Shown piece after piece: positions 7,897 through 15,617 of a stretch of 43,223 nt of DNA. This DNA is from Clostridiales bacterium (GTDB lineage: Bacteria; Bacillota; Clostridia; Christensenellales; Aristaeellaceae), in NCBI GenBank assembly GCA_004556155.1, contig SFIM01000019.1, positions 1 to 43,223 of the forward strand. The letters run 5' to 3'. The notes beneath the pieces are model-generated. The model searched no databases and was not told the DNA's origin. It saw nothing but the letters and a program-made list of their open reading frames with translations. The stretch's first letter is position 1. Every line of letters begins with the position of its first letter. Made by a program: the position numbers and the translations under genes.

Positions 7897-7947
7897 GCCT
7901 TCTCCCAAACGGGAGAAGGCGTCGAGCGAATAGCGAGACGGATGAGG
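7897..7947 (+). repeat. Two-stem palindromic intergenic repeat, copy A
   Basis: The first stem is GCCTTCTCCC (7897-7906) / GGGAGAAGGC (7911-7920) with an AAAC loop. Next come a second, weakly paired segment (GTC...GAC) and the conserved tail ACGGATGAGG. Architecture and tail match copies B and C, while the second-stem sequence differs. Confidence 0.75.
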
Positions 7948-7994
7948 GGGAACGCAGTGATTTGCGTATGCTGAAAAGCATGGCCAGTCCAAAG

Positions 7995-8042
7995 CATTCT
8001 CCTTGAGGAGAAGGTGGGCGGCTTTAGCCGCTCGGATGAGGT
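7995..8042 (+). repeat. Two-stem palindromic intergenic repeat, copy B
   Basis: The first stem is TTCTCC-TTGA-GGAGAA (7997-8012), then GGTGG, then a second stem GCGGC-TTTA-GCCGC (8018-8031) and the tail TCGGATGAGG. It is followed by another GC-rich hairpin (CCGCCGCAGCGGCG, 8048-8061), perhaps a fragment of a further copy. Confidence 0.75.
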
Positions 8043-8210
8043 GTAGCCGCCGCAGCGGCGTCATCCTTGAGTTAGTCATAATAACGGCCATTTCATGGCC
8101 TATGGTCCTCTCAATTCGGCATAGTCGTTTTGCAGCGCTAACGCTTGCAAAACTCGTTGCCTCATTGGCGCTGCATCTGCCTTGATCTGCCACAGGCAGC
8201 GGCGGATTAC

Positions 8211-8260
8211 GCGCCTCATCAGTCGGGACAAGCCCGACAGCTTCTCCTCAAGGAGAAGCC
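8211..8260 (-). repeat. Two-stem palindromic intergenic repeat, copy C (inverted)
   Basis: Read on the minus strand: first stem GCTTCTCC-TTGA-GGAGAAGC, then a second stem GTCGGG-N5-CCCGAC, then the tail TGATGAGG. The second stem is fully paired but unrelated in sequence to that of copy B, so the fold rather than the sequence is conserved. Confidence 0.75.
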
Positions 8261-8619
8261 TTTTGGGAGGGCTGTCCTGCCCAACTATTGCTAATCATTG
8301 CGTCTGATTTTAGTGTCCAATCGACACTTCTGCGGCACGCTGATGCAATCGGCGCAGGGCGTGCGCAGCACGACCAAGGGGGAAAGCAGGAAGCGAACGG
8401 AGGAAAGCTTGCTTTCATCCGGGCGGTTCAGGCTTTCACCTGCCACGGGTGCGGGTGGGCAGCAGTGCTGCCTTCCAGTTTTATTTCAGCAGCTTTTGCG
8501 TCTACAACACAGGTTCTTTGTTTCTTTCTTGACTCAAAAAAGAAACGTCCCTTTTCGTCCGCCTTCTTCTTCAAAAGAAGGAATGGACACCATTGCATAA
8601 ACATGATCCGCATAACGAA

Positions 8620-8650
8620 CGGCGGCTGCTCCATCCAGGAGCAGCCGCCG
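8620..8650 (-). terminator. Strong hairpin after the ABC operon
   Basis: A 13-bp perfect stem, CGGCGGCTGCTCC / GGAGCAGCCGCCG, with a 5-nt loop begins 27 nt downstream of the MalG-like stop codon. On the minus strand it is followed by TTCGTT (an imperfect U-tract), and on the plus strand by TTTTG. It probably ends the ABC operon and may act in both directions. Confidence 0.65.
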
Positions 8651-8677
8651 TTTTGCTTTGATTATTTACGATGTAAA

Positions 8678-10117
8678 TCAGCCCTTGATGCCGCCGCGGG
8701 CTACGCCACGCAGGATCTGCTTGCGGGCGAACAGAAACAGCAGGATCATTGGCAATACCACTACGGTGGAGGCAGCCATGATCAATTCCTGCTGAGAACC
8801 GGCCTCAGTGGTGAATGCATACAAGCCAAAGGGTAAAGTACGGTTCTTGGTGGTTTTGATCACCAGCAGGGGCCACATGAAGCTGTTCCAACTGGCCAGG
8901 GCGTTGAGCAGCACAACCGTCACCAGCGAGGGCCGGCCGATGGGCACCATTACCTTCCACAGGTAGCGCCAGTTGCTGCAGCCATCCACGCGCGCCGACC
9001 AGTACAGGCTGTCCGGGATGGAGGCAAAGAAGTTGCGCATGATGTAGGTGTAGAAGATGGAGGAGATGAAGGGGATAATCAGCGCGGGCAGGCTGTCGTT
9101 CAGGTTCAGGCGGATGATAGTGGTGTAGTTGGTAATCACCAGCATTTCAAAGGGCAGCATCATCATGCTCAGCAGCGCGGAGAAGATGAACTCGCGCCCC
9201 GGAAACTTGAGCCGGGAGAAGGCGAAGGCCGCCAGAATGGTGGTGAAGGTGACGATGGCTACGCTGCACGCGCAGACGATGATGGAGTTGAGGAAGTACC
9301 GCGCGAAGGGCGCCTGCTTGAAGGCGATGCGGTAGTTATCGAGGTTGAAGGGATTGCCAGGGATGAACTGCGGCGGGAAGCTGTTGACCTCAATGCGCGT
9401 CTTGAAGGACGAGGAGATCATCCAGTAGAAGGGGAACACCATGATCAGCGCGCCCAGCACCAGCAGCAGATACAGGAGAATCTGGCTCAGCACCCGGCGC
9501 ATTTGATAGGTATGGTTCAGCACAAAGCCCAGCACCATGCAGGCAGCGCCCGCCAGCATGCCCGCATAATACGGCCAAGGGGCGGCCTTTGCCTGCTGCG
9601 CATCGTCAGATTGACTCAGCTGCTCCCGCAGGGTGGCTTCATCCGTGGTGATAGCCGCGCGCGCGGCTGCCGCTTGATTCTGGCTCTTAATCAGCAGATT
9701 CAGCGTGTTTTGCAGGATGTTCAGCGGCGTAACTTCAAAATCCGTGCCGTCGATGGACTGCATGCGGTACAGCGTATTGTGGGTTTCGTCGCTGAGGGGC
9801 TTGTTGTCGCTCAGCTCGTCATACAGGCCGGAAAACAGCGCCTCGCGCTCGGCATAGCGCTGGCGCAGCGCTTCATCCTCGGCCTGGGCGGCGCGCTGAT
9901 GATAGTAGGCCACCACATCGTCAATTTGGGGAACAACCAGCTTGTGCAGGTTTGCCAGCGTGCGCTCGCAGCTTTCCGCCTTGCGCAGGCGGTCGGCGTC
10001 GGTGACGACGACGCGGGAGTTGGCGGTGGTCAGACCGATGAGCGCGGTCAGGAAAATCACGCAGCCCAGAATGAGGGCCAGCGCGCCGATCAGCGCCTGC
10101 GAAGAATGCTTTTTCAT
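8678..10117 (-). CDS. Sugar ABC transporter permease, MalG-like, with extra extracytoplasmic domain
   Basis: A 479-residue permease, against about 270-300 usual for this family. The C-terminal part (about 212-479) is an ordinary MalG-type core with membrane spans and the coupling loop SARVDGCSNWRYLWKVMVPIGRP. Before it lies an added unit: span 1 (about 8-30), an approximately 150-residue outside segment (31-182) predicted highly helical and charged (LRKAESCERTLANLHKL, RQRYAEREALF), and span 2 (183-203). The MalF-like partner carries the same kind of addition. The start (15 nt after the MalF stop) has an AAGGAGGG site. It is the last gene of the operon. The substrate is probably a sugar or oligosaccharide, not determinable here. 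Confidence 0.93.
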   Translation of the reverse strand: MKKHSSQALIGALALILGCVIFLTALIGLTTANSRVVVTDADRLRKAESCERTLANLHKLVVPQIDDVVAYYHQRAAQAEDEALRQRYAEREALFSGLYDELSDNKPLSDETHNTLYRMQSIDGTDFEVTPLNILQNTLNLLIKSQNQAAAARAAITTDEATLREQLSQSDDAQQAKAAPWPYYAGMLAGAACMVLGFVLNHTYQMRRVLSQILLYLLLVLGALIMVFPFYWMISSSFKTRIEVNSFPPQFIPGNPFNLDNYRIAFKQAPFARYFLNSIIVCACSVAIVTFTTILAAFAFSRLKFPGREFIFSALLSMMMLPFEMLVITNYTTIIRLNLNDSLPALIIPFISSIFYTYIMRNFFASIPDSLYWSARVDGCSNWRYLWKVMVPIGRPSLVTVVLLNALASWNSFMWPLLVIKTTKNRTLPFGLYAFTTEAGSQQELIMAASTVVVLPMILLFLFARKQILRGVARGGIKG

Positions 10118-10130
10118 ACGCTTGCCCTCC

Positions 10131-11687
10131 TTAATCGTACTTCCACTTGCGCTGGATAAAGCGCTGCAGCATGGTGAACAGCAGAATAATCACAAACAGA
10201 ATCAGCGAGGCGGCGGCCGCACGGCCATATTCCAGGCTGGTGTTGATCTGCTCGTAGATGTAGTAGGTCATGGTGTACATGTTGTTGTTGGGACCGGGGC
10301 TGCCGGAGAAGAGCACCACCACGGAGTTGAACACCTTGAAGGCGGAAATGCTGTTGATAATCAGCACCAGGCCGATGGTGGGGGAAAGCAGCGGCACCGT
10401 GATGCGGAAGAAGATACGCTTGGCGCGCGCGCCGTCCACCTTGGCGACGGTGTAGTAGTGGTCGTCAATGTTCTGCAGGCCTGAAATCAGCAGGATGATG
10501 GTGAAGGGAAGCGCGTCCCAGATGCCGTAAATCACCATAACTGCCATGGAGTAGGCGGATTTGGTCAGCCACGGAATCTTGGCCACGTCAAACAGCGATA
10601 GCAGCCAGTTGATCAGGCCGTAGTTTTCCTGAAACATGTATTTCCACACCAGGCCGACGGCCGTGGCGCTGGTGACCATGGGCAGGAAGTACGCGGTCTG
10701 GAACAGCGCGCGCAGCTTGATCTTCTGGTTCAGCAGGTAGGCCAGCAGCAGCGCGATGGCGGTGGAGATGGGTACGGTCAGGATGACGTACAGGAAGGTG
10801 TTGCCGATGGCCTGCGGCAGGTTGGTGCCGATGCCGTGCAGCACGTCTGAAAAGTTGCCCAGCCCCCACCCGGCAAATTCGCCCGTCAGCTTATAGCGCT
10901 GCTGGAAGGCCATGATGAATACGCGCACCATGGGGTAGAGGGTAAATACGATCACGCCGAAGAAGAAGGGCAGCAGGTAGTCCATGGGCTCGACGATATC
11001 GGTGACCTTCTTGCGCAGATCCTCGCTGCCAAGATAGCGCACCAGCCCCAGGCCTACGCCCAGCGCCAGCAGCACGCCGCCCACCCACAGCATCAGGATG
11101 CTGTAAAACATCATCGTATAGCCGGGAGTTTGCATGGTTAGCGAGCGGCGCACATCCTCGATGGACATGGCCTGAATCTGCGCGTTGGTATCCGCCAGCA
11201 CGGTGGCGATGATATTGTCGCGCTCTGCCGACAGCTTTTCAGTTACGGCGATCTTGAGGGCAGATTGCGCCTCATCATCGTCCTTCAGCTTGGATACAGC
11301 GGCCTGTGACAGGGTATCGACGATAAACGCCAGCGTTTCCTGATCGCTGCTGCCAGTGGTCAGCATCTGCGCGGCGGTATTCTTGACCGAGCGGGATTTG
11401 CTGCTCAGGCCGCTGGATATCTTGGTGCGCAGGCTGTTATTGGTACCGGCCAGCGCTTCGGCGGTGGTTTTGACCAGGTTGGTGGAATCGGTAATCAGGC
11501 TGTCGCTGCGGCGGGAAAGCAGCTGCTGATCATAAATGCCATGCAGCTTTACGCGGCCATACGCGCCCAGAGACAGCAGCATCACGCCCAGCAGCGCAAA
11601 CAGCACAAAGTGAAACGTCAGCCGACCGGTGTTGTTGCGGCGCTTGTGCGCGCGGCGCGGCTCCTTAAAGGGCAGCTTTTGGGTCAT
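10131..11687 (-). CDS. Sugar ABC transporter permease, MalF-like, with extra extracytoplasmic domain
   Basis: A 518-residue permease, against about 290-320 usual. The core from about residue 236 has the expected membrane spans and the coupling loop AKVDGARAKRIFFRITVPLLSP. The N-terminal addition consists of a basic cytoplasmic tail (1-22, RRAHKRRNN), span 1 (23-44), a helical outside domain of about 145 residues (45-190, rich in Ser, Thr, Ala and Lys) and span 2 (191-218). This differs from E. coli MalF, whose large periplasmic loop lies between core spans 3 and 4. The start overlaps the ATPase stop as ATGA. It forms a heterodimer with the MalG-like protein by family analogy. Confidence 0.93.
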   Translation of the reverse strand: MTQKLPFKEPRRAHKRRNNTGRLTFHFVLFALLGVMLLSLGAYGRVKLHGIYDQQLLSRRSDSLITDSTNLVKTTAEALAGTNNSLRTKISSGLSSKSRSVKNTAAQMLTTGSSDQETLAFIVDTLSQAAVSKLKDDDEAQSALKIAVTEKLSAERDNIIATVLADTNAQIQAMSIEDVRRSLTMQTPGYTMMFYSILMLWVGGVLLALGVGLGLVRYLGSEDLRKKVTDIVEPMDYLLPFFFGVIVFTLYPMVRVFIMAFQQRYKLTGEFAGWGLGNFSDVLHGIGTNLPQAIGNTFLYVILTVPISTAIALLLAYLLNQKIKLRALFQTAYFLPMVTSATAVGLVWKYMFQENYGLINWLLSLFDVAKIPWLTKSAYSMAVMVIYGIWDALPFTIILLISGLQNIDDHYYTVAKVDGARAKRIFFRITVPLLSPTIGLVLIINSISAFKVFNSVVVLFSGSPGPNNNMYTMTYYIYEQINTSLEYGRAAAASLILFVIILLFTMLQRFIQRKWKYD

Positions 11688-12751
11688 ACATAGCGCCTCC
11701 CCGTCTCACGGTCAAACACAAACACGCCGCGCTTTTTCAGCCCCAGCGATACGGTCTGCCCCTTTTGCAGCCCCTCCTCCAGGTCGATATAGGCGCGGAA
11801 GGGCACGTCGCCAAACAGGAAGGCGGCCATTTCCTCCTTGCCGGTCTTGAACACGCCCGTCACCTGGCACTGCAGCGTGCCGGGCGCGCCGTCAGGCTGC
11901 ACGGTAAAGCTTTCGCTGCGCACGGACAGGTTTACCTTCGCGCCGTCAGGCACCTTTTCCAGCATGGGCAGGGCGACGCTGGCCTTGCCATCCTCGGTGG
12001 TGAACACGCCGCCCCTGACCGTGCCGGGGATATTGTTGATGGGCGGGTTGCCCAGAAAATCGGCCACAAACTGATTGGCAGGATCATCATAGAGCACCTG
12101 CGGCTGATCAAACTGCTGCATCACGCCGTCCTTCATCAGCACGATATGATCGGAGATGGACATGGCCTCTTCCTGATCGTGGGTGACGAAGATGGTGGTT
12201 ACCTGCGTTTGCAGCTGGATGCGGCGAATTTCCTCGCGCATTTCCAGGCGCAGGCGCGCATCCAGGTTGGACAGCGGCTCATCCAGCAGCAGCAGGCGCG
12301 GCTCCTTGACCAGCGCGCGGGCGATGGCCACACGCTGCTGCTGGCCGCCGGACAGCTCCTTGGGCTTGCGGTTGAGCAGCATATCCACGTGCACCAGCTT
12401 TGCCATTTTGGTGGCGCGCGCCACGCGCTCATCCTTGGGCACGCGCTTGATTTCCAGTGGGAAGCAGATGTTTTCCAGCACCGTCATGTGCGGGTACAGG
12501 GCGTAGTTCTGAAACACCAGGCCGATGCCGCGCTCCTCGGGCGGCAGCTTGGTCACATTGTCCTCGTCAAAGTAAATATCGCCGCCGGACACGGGCAGGA
12601 TGCCCGAAAGCATATTGAGAATGGTGGATTTGCCGCAGCCGGAGGGGCCGAGCAGGCAGATCAGCTCGCCGTCCGGCAGCGTGACGGAAAAGGTATTGAC
12701 CGCCGTTACGCCGGGAAATTTTTTGGTGACGTTCTCAAGTCTTACTTGCAT
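11684..12751 (-). CDS. ugpC: ABC transporter ATP-binding protein (MalK/UgpC/MsmK type)
   Basis: A 355-residue ATPase that powers the importer encoded around it. The start at 12751 (MQVRLENVTKKF) is set by GGCGAGG 9 nt upstream. Longer in-frame readings are unsupported. Motifs are Walker A GPSGCGKST, the Q-loop (FQNYALYPHM), signature LSGGQQQRVAIARAL, Walker B LLLLDEPLSNLD, and the H-loop FVTHDQEEA. A C-terminal OB/TOBE domain (about 235-355) is typical of the carbohydrate CUT1 subfamily and is often regulatory. The symbol reflects family naming only; no glycerol-phosphate specificity is implied. The last 4 nt overlap the MalF-like gene. Confidence 0.96.
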   Translation of the reverse strand: MQVRLENVTKKFPGVTAVNTFSVTLPDGELICLLGPSGCGKSTILNMLSGILPVSGGDIYFDEDNVTKLPPEERGIGLVFQNYALYPHMTVLENICFPLEIKRVPKDERVARATKMAKLVHVDMLLNRKPKELSGGQQQRVAIARALVKEPRLLLLDEPLSNLDARLRLEMREEIRRIQLQTQVTTIFVTHDQEEAMSISDHIVLMKDGVMQQFDQPQVLYDDPANQFVADFLGNPPINNIPGTVRGGVFTTEDGKASVALPMLEKVPDGAKVNLSVRSESFTVQPDGAPGTLQCQVTGVFKTGKEEMAAFLFGDVPFRAYIDLEEGLQKGQTVSLGLKKRGVFVFDRETGRRYV

Positions 12752-12889
12752 GGGTGCGAACCTCGCCTTCCGTTTGTAGTGATATTGCGCATGGATACGG
12801 CACAGCGTCCACAGGCGCTGTACCCTGTCCATCCGTTAGACAGAAAAAGGGAGAACCGGAGCGATTCCGGTTCTCCGCAAGGGGACGAA

Positions 12890-14152
12890 TTACTTGCCCT
12901 GCAGCGCGGCGTTGCACACGGCCACGCAGTCGGCCAGCGCGGTGGCGGGCTCGGTGCCGCCCTGCAGCGCAACCACCAGGTTCTTCAGCGCATCGCGGCA
13001 CTCGGAAGCGCCGGTGACGGAGGGCAGAGACACGGCGATGTCGGTGCGGGCCTGCACGGCGGCAAGCGCGGGCTGAGAAGCGACGAACGCCTCATAGCCC
13101 TCCACCTGCTGGGCGGCAACCCAGGGGGTCATGGCGATCATGGCCTCGGCCCAGCCTTCGCTGATTTCGGGGGTGGCCAGCAGATACTTTACGAATTCAT
13201 AGGCACCCTCGGCGCGGGCATCCTGGCCTTCATACTTGAAGACGATGGGGCCGCGATTCCAGATGGTATAGGACTTATACTCGCTGGTAGAGGAAGGAGC
13301 GGGGGCAACGGCGTACTCAAAGCCATTGGGCTTGATGTAGGGAACGCCAGCGCAGGAGCCGTAGTACATGGCGACCTTGCCGGTGTTGAAGTCATCGGAG
13401 AAGTAGCCGCCGGAGGGAGCATCCTTGGAGAACAGGCCGGCAGTCAGCTGCTCGCCCAGCCAGGCGGCAACCTTTTCGCCCTCGGCGAAGCCCACGCACT
13501 TGTTCTCAGTGTCGATGTAGGTGTAGCCGGCTTCCAGGAACAGGGTCTGCGCCAAGTCAATGGGGGAGTCGATGCCGAAGGGCAGCACGTCCTCGCCCTT
13601 GGCGGCTTTGACGGCCTTGCAGGTCTCAACCAGATCTTCCCAGGTGGAGGGAACGGTCAGGTTCAGCTCTTCAAACAGGGTCTTGTTGTAGTACAGGATG
13701 GGGCCGGTGGTGGCGCCGGGCAGGTAGTGGATGTGGCCATCCTCAAAGCCGTTGATCTCGGAGAAGAGATACTCGGGCAGCTGCTCGTCGAAGTTCTCAA
13801 TGCCGATTTCCTCGTCGTAGATGTACTCATCCAGGTTGGCGACCAGGCCGGCGGAGACATACTTGGAAGCCTCGGAGGCATAGTTGAAGATGATGTCGGG
13901 GCCTACGCCGTTGACCACAGCGGTGTAGACATTGCTGGTGAAGCCCTTGGTGGGCTGCTGCTGGATTTCAACGGTGTACTTATCCTGGGAGGCGTTGAAG
14001 TCGGCGGCGGCCTTTACCAGATACTCGTGCTGAGCATCGGTGAAGGTTTCCCAGAAGCTAACGGTGGTCTTCTCATCCGCGGCGGCAACGCCGACGACGC
14101 CCAGCAGCATTACAAGAGCCAGCAGGGCGGCGAGAACAGAACGCATTTTCAT
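12890..14152 (-). CDS. Extracellular solute-binding protein (family 1, sugar type)
   Basis: A 420-residue binding protein of the carbohydrate CUT1 group. The start at 14152 (MKMRSVLAALL) is preferred because GGAGG lies 8 nt upstream. The ATGs at 14158 and 14167 sit too close to or within that site. The signal peptide (about 1-25, LLALVMLLGVVGVAAA) ends in a signal-peptidase-I site before DEKTTVSF, with no lipobox cysteine, although Gram-positive binding proteins are usually lipoproteins. The mature part has SBP features (FWETFTDAQHEYLVKAAADFN, YYNKTLFEELNLTVPSTWEDL). It leads the operon, followed after 138 nt by the ATPase. Its promoter and a palindromic operator lie directly upstream. Confidence 0.95.
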   Translation of the reverse strand: MKMRSVLAALLALVMLLGVVGVAAADEKTTVSFWETFTDAQHEYLVKAAADFNASQDKYTVEIQQQPTKGFTSNVYTAVVNGVGPDIIFNYASEASKYVSAGLVANLDEYIYDEEIGIENFDEQLPEYLFSEINGFEDGHIHYLPGATTGPILYYNKTLFEELNLTVPSTWEDLVETCKAVKAAKGEDVLPFGIDSPIDLAQTLFLEAGYTYIDTENKCVGFAEGEKVAAWLGEQLTAGLFSKDAPSGGYFSDDFNTGKVAMYYGSCAGVPYIKPNGFEYAVAPAPSSTSEYKSYTIWNRGPIVFKYEGQDARAEGAYEFVKYLLATPEISEGWAEAMIAMTPWVAAQQVEGYEAFVASQPALAAVQARTDIAVSLPSVTGASECRDALKNLVVALQGGTEPATALADCVAVCNAALQGK

Positions 14153-14188
14153 ACTCATGTCCTCCATATTCCGAACATTTTTGTACTC

Positions 14189-14209
14189 ATGTGAACATAA
14201 CGTTCACAT
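14189..14209. promoter_or_regulatory. Perfect 8-5-8 inverted repeat, probable operator of the ABC operon
   Basis: ATGTGAAC-N5-GTTCACAT lies about 10 bp downstream of the -10 box on the minus strand, so it covers the start of the transcript and would block transcription when bound. The symmetry suits a dimeric LacI- or GntR-type repressor. No such regulator gene is in the window. The half-site spacing does not match the CRP consensus. Confidence 0.65.
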
Positions 14210-14219
14210 TGCATAACCT

Positions 14220-14248
14220 ATTATAACGCGAATACGACGCAATGTAAA
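14220..14248 (-). promoter_or_regulatory. Sigma-A-type promoter of the ABC importer operon
   Basis: On the minus strand TTTACA (14243-14248) and a consensus TATAAT (14220-14225) are separated by 17 bp. The predicted transcript start falls just before the palindrome at 14189-14209. Confidence 0.8.
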
Positions 14249-14272
14249 GAACAAAAACATTGCGGAAATATC

Positions 14273-14309
14273 AAAAAAATAGAATGCGGAAACTTTTGCT
14301 CCCGCATTC
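14273..14309 (-). terminator. Rho-independent terminator of the PIG-L-like gene
   Basis: On the minus strand an 8-bp stem GAATGCGG / CCGCATTC with a 12-nt loop is followed by T-A-T7, only about 10 nt after the stop codon at 14319. Confidence 0.8.
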
Positions 14310-14318
14310 CAGCTTAAA

Positions 14319-15521
14319 TCAGTCTTCCAGGTTTTCAAACATGTCGCCGCCCACGGTATCCTCGCCCACATTGCTGTAGGCCAGACCGTACACCGCACCG
14401 TTATAGAACCCATCCGTGCGCAGCTGGGGCACGCTTTTGCGCTGATAGGATTGCATGGCGTAGGCTTCCTGGGCAACCTCCATGGCCGTTTTGCCGCCAA
14501 AGAAATCCAACGGCTGGTTGTAATCCAGCGTAATCATGTTATCGTCCTGATTGTGCAGATACAGCTTTTTCAACTGCCAGTTGCCATAGAGCTTTACGCC
14601 GTAGCCCACGTCGTATTTATCGTCCATGGCGGTGTGCACCGAGCGCTTGGCTGCGTCCGCGCAGGCCATATGGCCGCCGTCGCCGCCCTCGCCGCCCACC
14701 GAGTGGGTGACCAGCACATCAGGCTTATAGATGCGCACGATGCGTGATACATGGCGCACAAACTGCACCTCGCTCCAGGTATCGTACTGTGCGCGCAGGG
14801 AGCGGCAGAGGTTGGGCTTAAAGTAGGCGATATACGGATAGTTGGTAATGCCGCAGTGCCACAGGCCGTCCAGCAGCTCGCACTTGTAGGCGGAGTTGGT
14901 GTTGACAGCCACGCACAGCATAATTTCCTTGCCCTGCGCGGCGTAATAGGGCAGCAGGCCGCCAAAGTAAATGTACTCGTCGCCCGGATCGGTAATCAGC
15001 AGCACCATATCGGCTTTGCCGGAGAATACCTTCCACTGCTGCACCCAGGAGGGCACTTCGCCCTCGCCCAGCACATGGATTTCAGCGATATGCAAGGCAT
15101 GGCGATCGTCCGGACTCTGGCACAGCAGGCGCACGCGCGTATAGCCGCCCTCCAGCGGCAGATACTCGTTGTACACGGTGTTGAACAGATCTGGCTCGTA
15201 GGCACGGATGGTGGTCCAGCCGCCGTTTTCATCGGGTACCTGCAAGCTCCAGTTGGTGATGTACTGCGCCCAGTTGATATACAGGCCGTACATGGGGGTA
15301 TCGTCGGGGGAAGAAATCTCCAGATATCCTTTTTTGGTGCTGCTCCAATAGGTTTTATATTTGCCGTCGCGCATCTTGGGCAGATCGCTCTTGGCGTTGG
15401 ACGGGGTAAAGGTGCACAGGTCGGTGATGTCCTGCGCCTCAGCGGCAGGCTCCTGCGCCAGGGCGGGCAGGGCCAGCAGCAGCGCAAGCATCAGCAGCAG
15501 CGCAAACAGCGTTTTTTTCAT
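14319..15521 (-). CDS. Secreted discoidin plus PIG-L-like (LmbE fold) protein with altered active site
   Basis: A 400-residue exported protein. The signal peptide is residues 1-22 (LALPALA cleavage). Residues about 30-150 look like an F5/8-type discoidin beta-sandwich (SNAKSDLPKMRDGKYKTYWSS, LYINWAQYITNWSLQV). From about 168 the PIG-L/LmbE fold begins, but the hallmark HPDDE is DPGDE: the His ligand is Asp and the first Asp, the catalytic base in MshB, is Gly. The second motif reads GDGGHMACADA where GHPDH is usual, so the second His is Cys. PIG-L enzymes are zinc N-deacetylases of GlcNAc-type sugars; here activity is doubtful and carbohydrate binding is more plausible. AAGGAG lies 7 nt before the ATG. 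Confidence 0.75.
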   Translation of the reverse strand: MKKTLFALLLMLALLLALPALAQEPAAEAQDITDLCTFTPSNAKSDLPKMRDGKYKTYWSSTKKGYLEISSPDDTPMYGLYINWAQYITNWSLQVPDENGGWTTIRAYEPDLFNTVYNEYLPLEGGYTRVRLLCQSPDDRHALHIAEIHVLGEGEVPSWVQQWKVFSGKADMVLLITDPGDEYIYFGGLLPYYAAQGKEIMLCVAVNTNSAYKCELLDGLWHCGITNYPYIAYFKPNLCRSLRAQYDTWSEVQFVRHVSRIVRIYKPDVLVTHSVGGEGGDGGHMACADAAKRSVHTAMDDKYDVGYGVKLYGNWQLKKLYLHNQDDNMITLDYNQPLDFFGGKTAMEVAQEAYAMQSYQRKSVPQLRTDGFYNGAVYGLAYSNVGEDTVGGDMFENLED

Positions 15522-15552
15522 TGGGAAGCTCCTTGACGATTACTACTACTTA

Positions 15553-15581
15553 GAAAGAAACCCGGTGCTTTGCACACCGGG
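15553..15581 (-). terminator. Terminator after the DUF1292 gene
   Basis: On the minus strand a 7-bp stem CCCGGTG / CACCGGG is followed by TTTCTTTCT. It separates the ireB operon from the PIG-L-like gene. Confidence 0.7.
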
Positions 15582-15617
15582 CTGATGCGGGGCAAACGGG
15601 GCGCGCCGGATGGCGGC

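Larger units (their letters stand above)
7730..8677. other. Gene-free, repeat-rich intergenic island
   Basis: This 948-bp stretch between the HAD gene and the ABC operon holds no convincing gene. It contains the two-stem repeats listed separately and further inverted repeats: GGCCAT-TTC-ATGGCC near 8087-8101, GTTTTGCA...TGCAAAAC near 8127-8153, GTTTCTTT...AAAGAAAC at 8520-8546 and CCTTCTT...AAGAAGG near 8562-8581. Open frames here run through the palindromes, lack ribosome sites and have repeat-driven composition. Confidence 0.75.

Noticed and set aside
7786..8193. 135-codon minus-strand frame in the repeat island
   Set aside because: It runs through three palindromic repeats, has no good ribosome site and no family resemblance.
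8288..8836. 182-codon plus-strand frame before and inside the MalG-like gene
   Set aside because: It crosses the operon terminator hairpin and enters the permease antisense. No ribosome site.
11765..14194. 809-codon plus-strand frame across the ATPase and binding-protein genes
   Set aside because: It is antisense to two well-supported genes and spans their promoter and intergenic gap. Gly/His/Gln-rich low-complexity product.
14189..14209. Palindrome considered as a CRP/CAP site
   Set aside because: The TGTGA and TCACA half-sites are 9 bp apart rather than 6, and a Firmicute lacks classical CRP-cAMP control.
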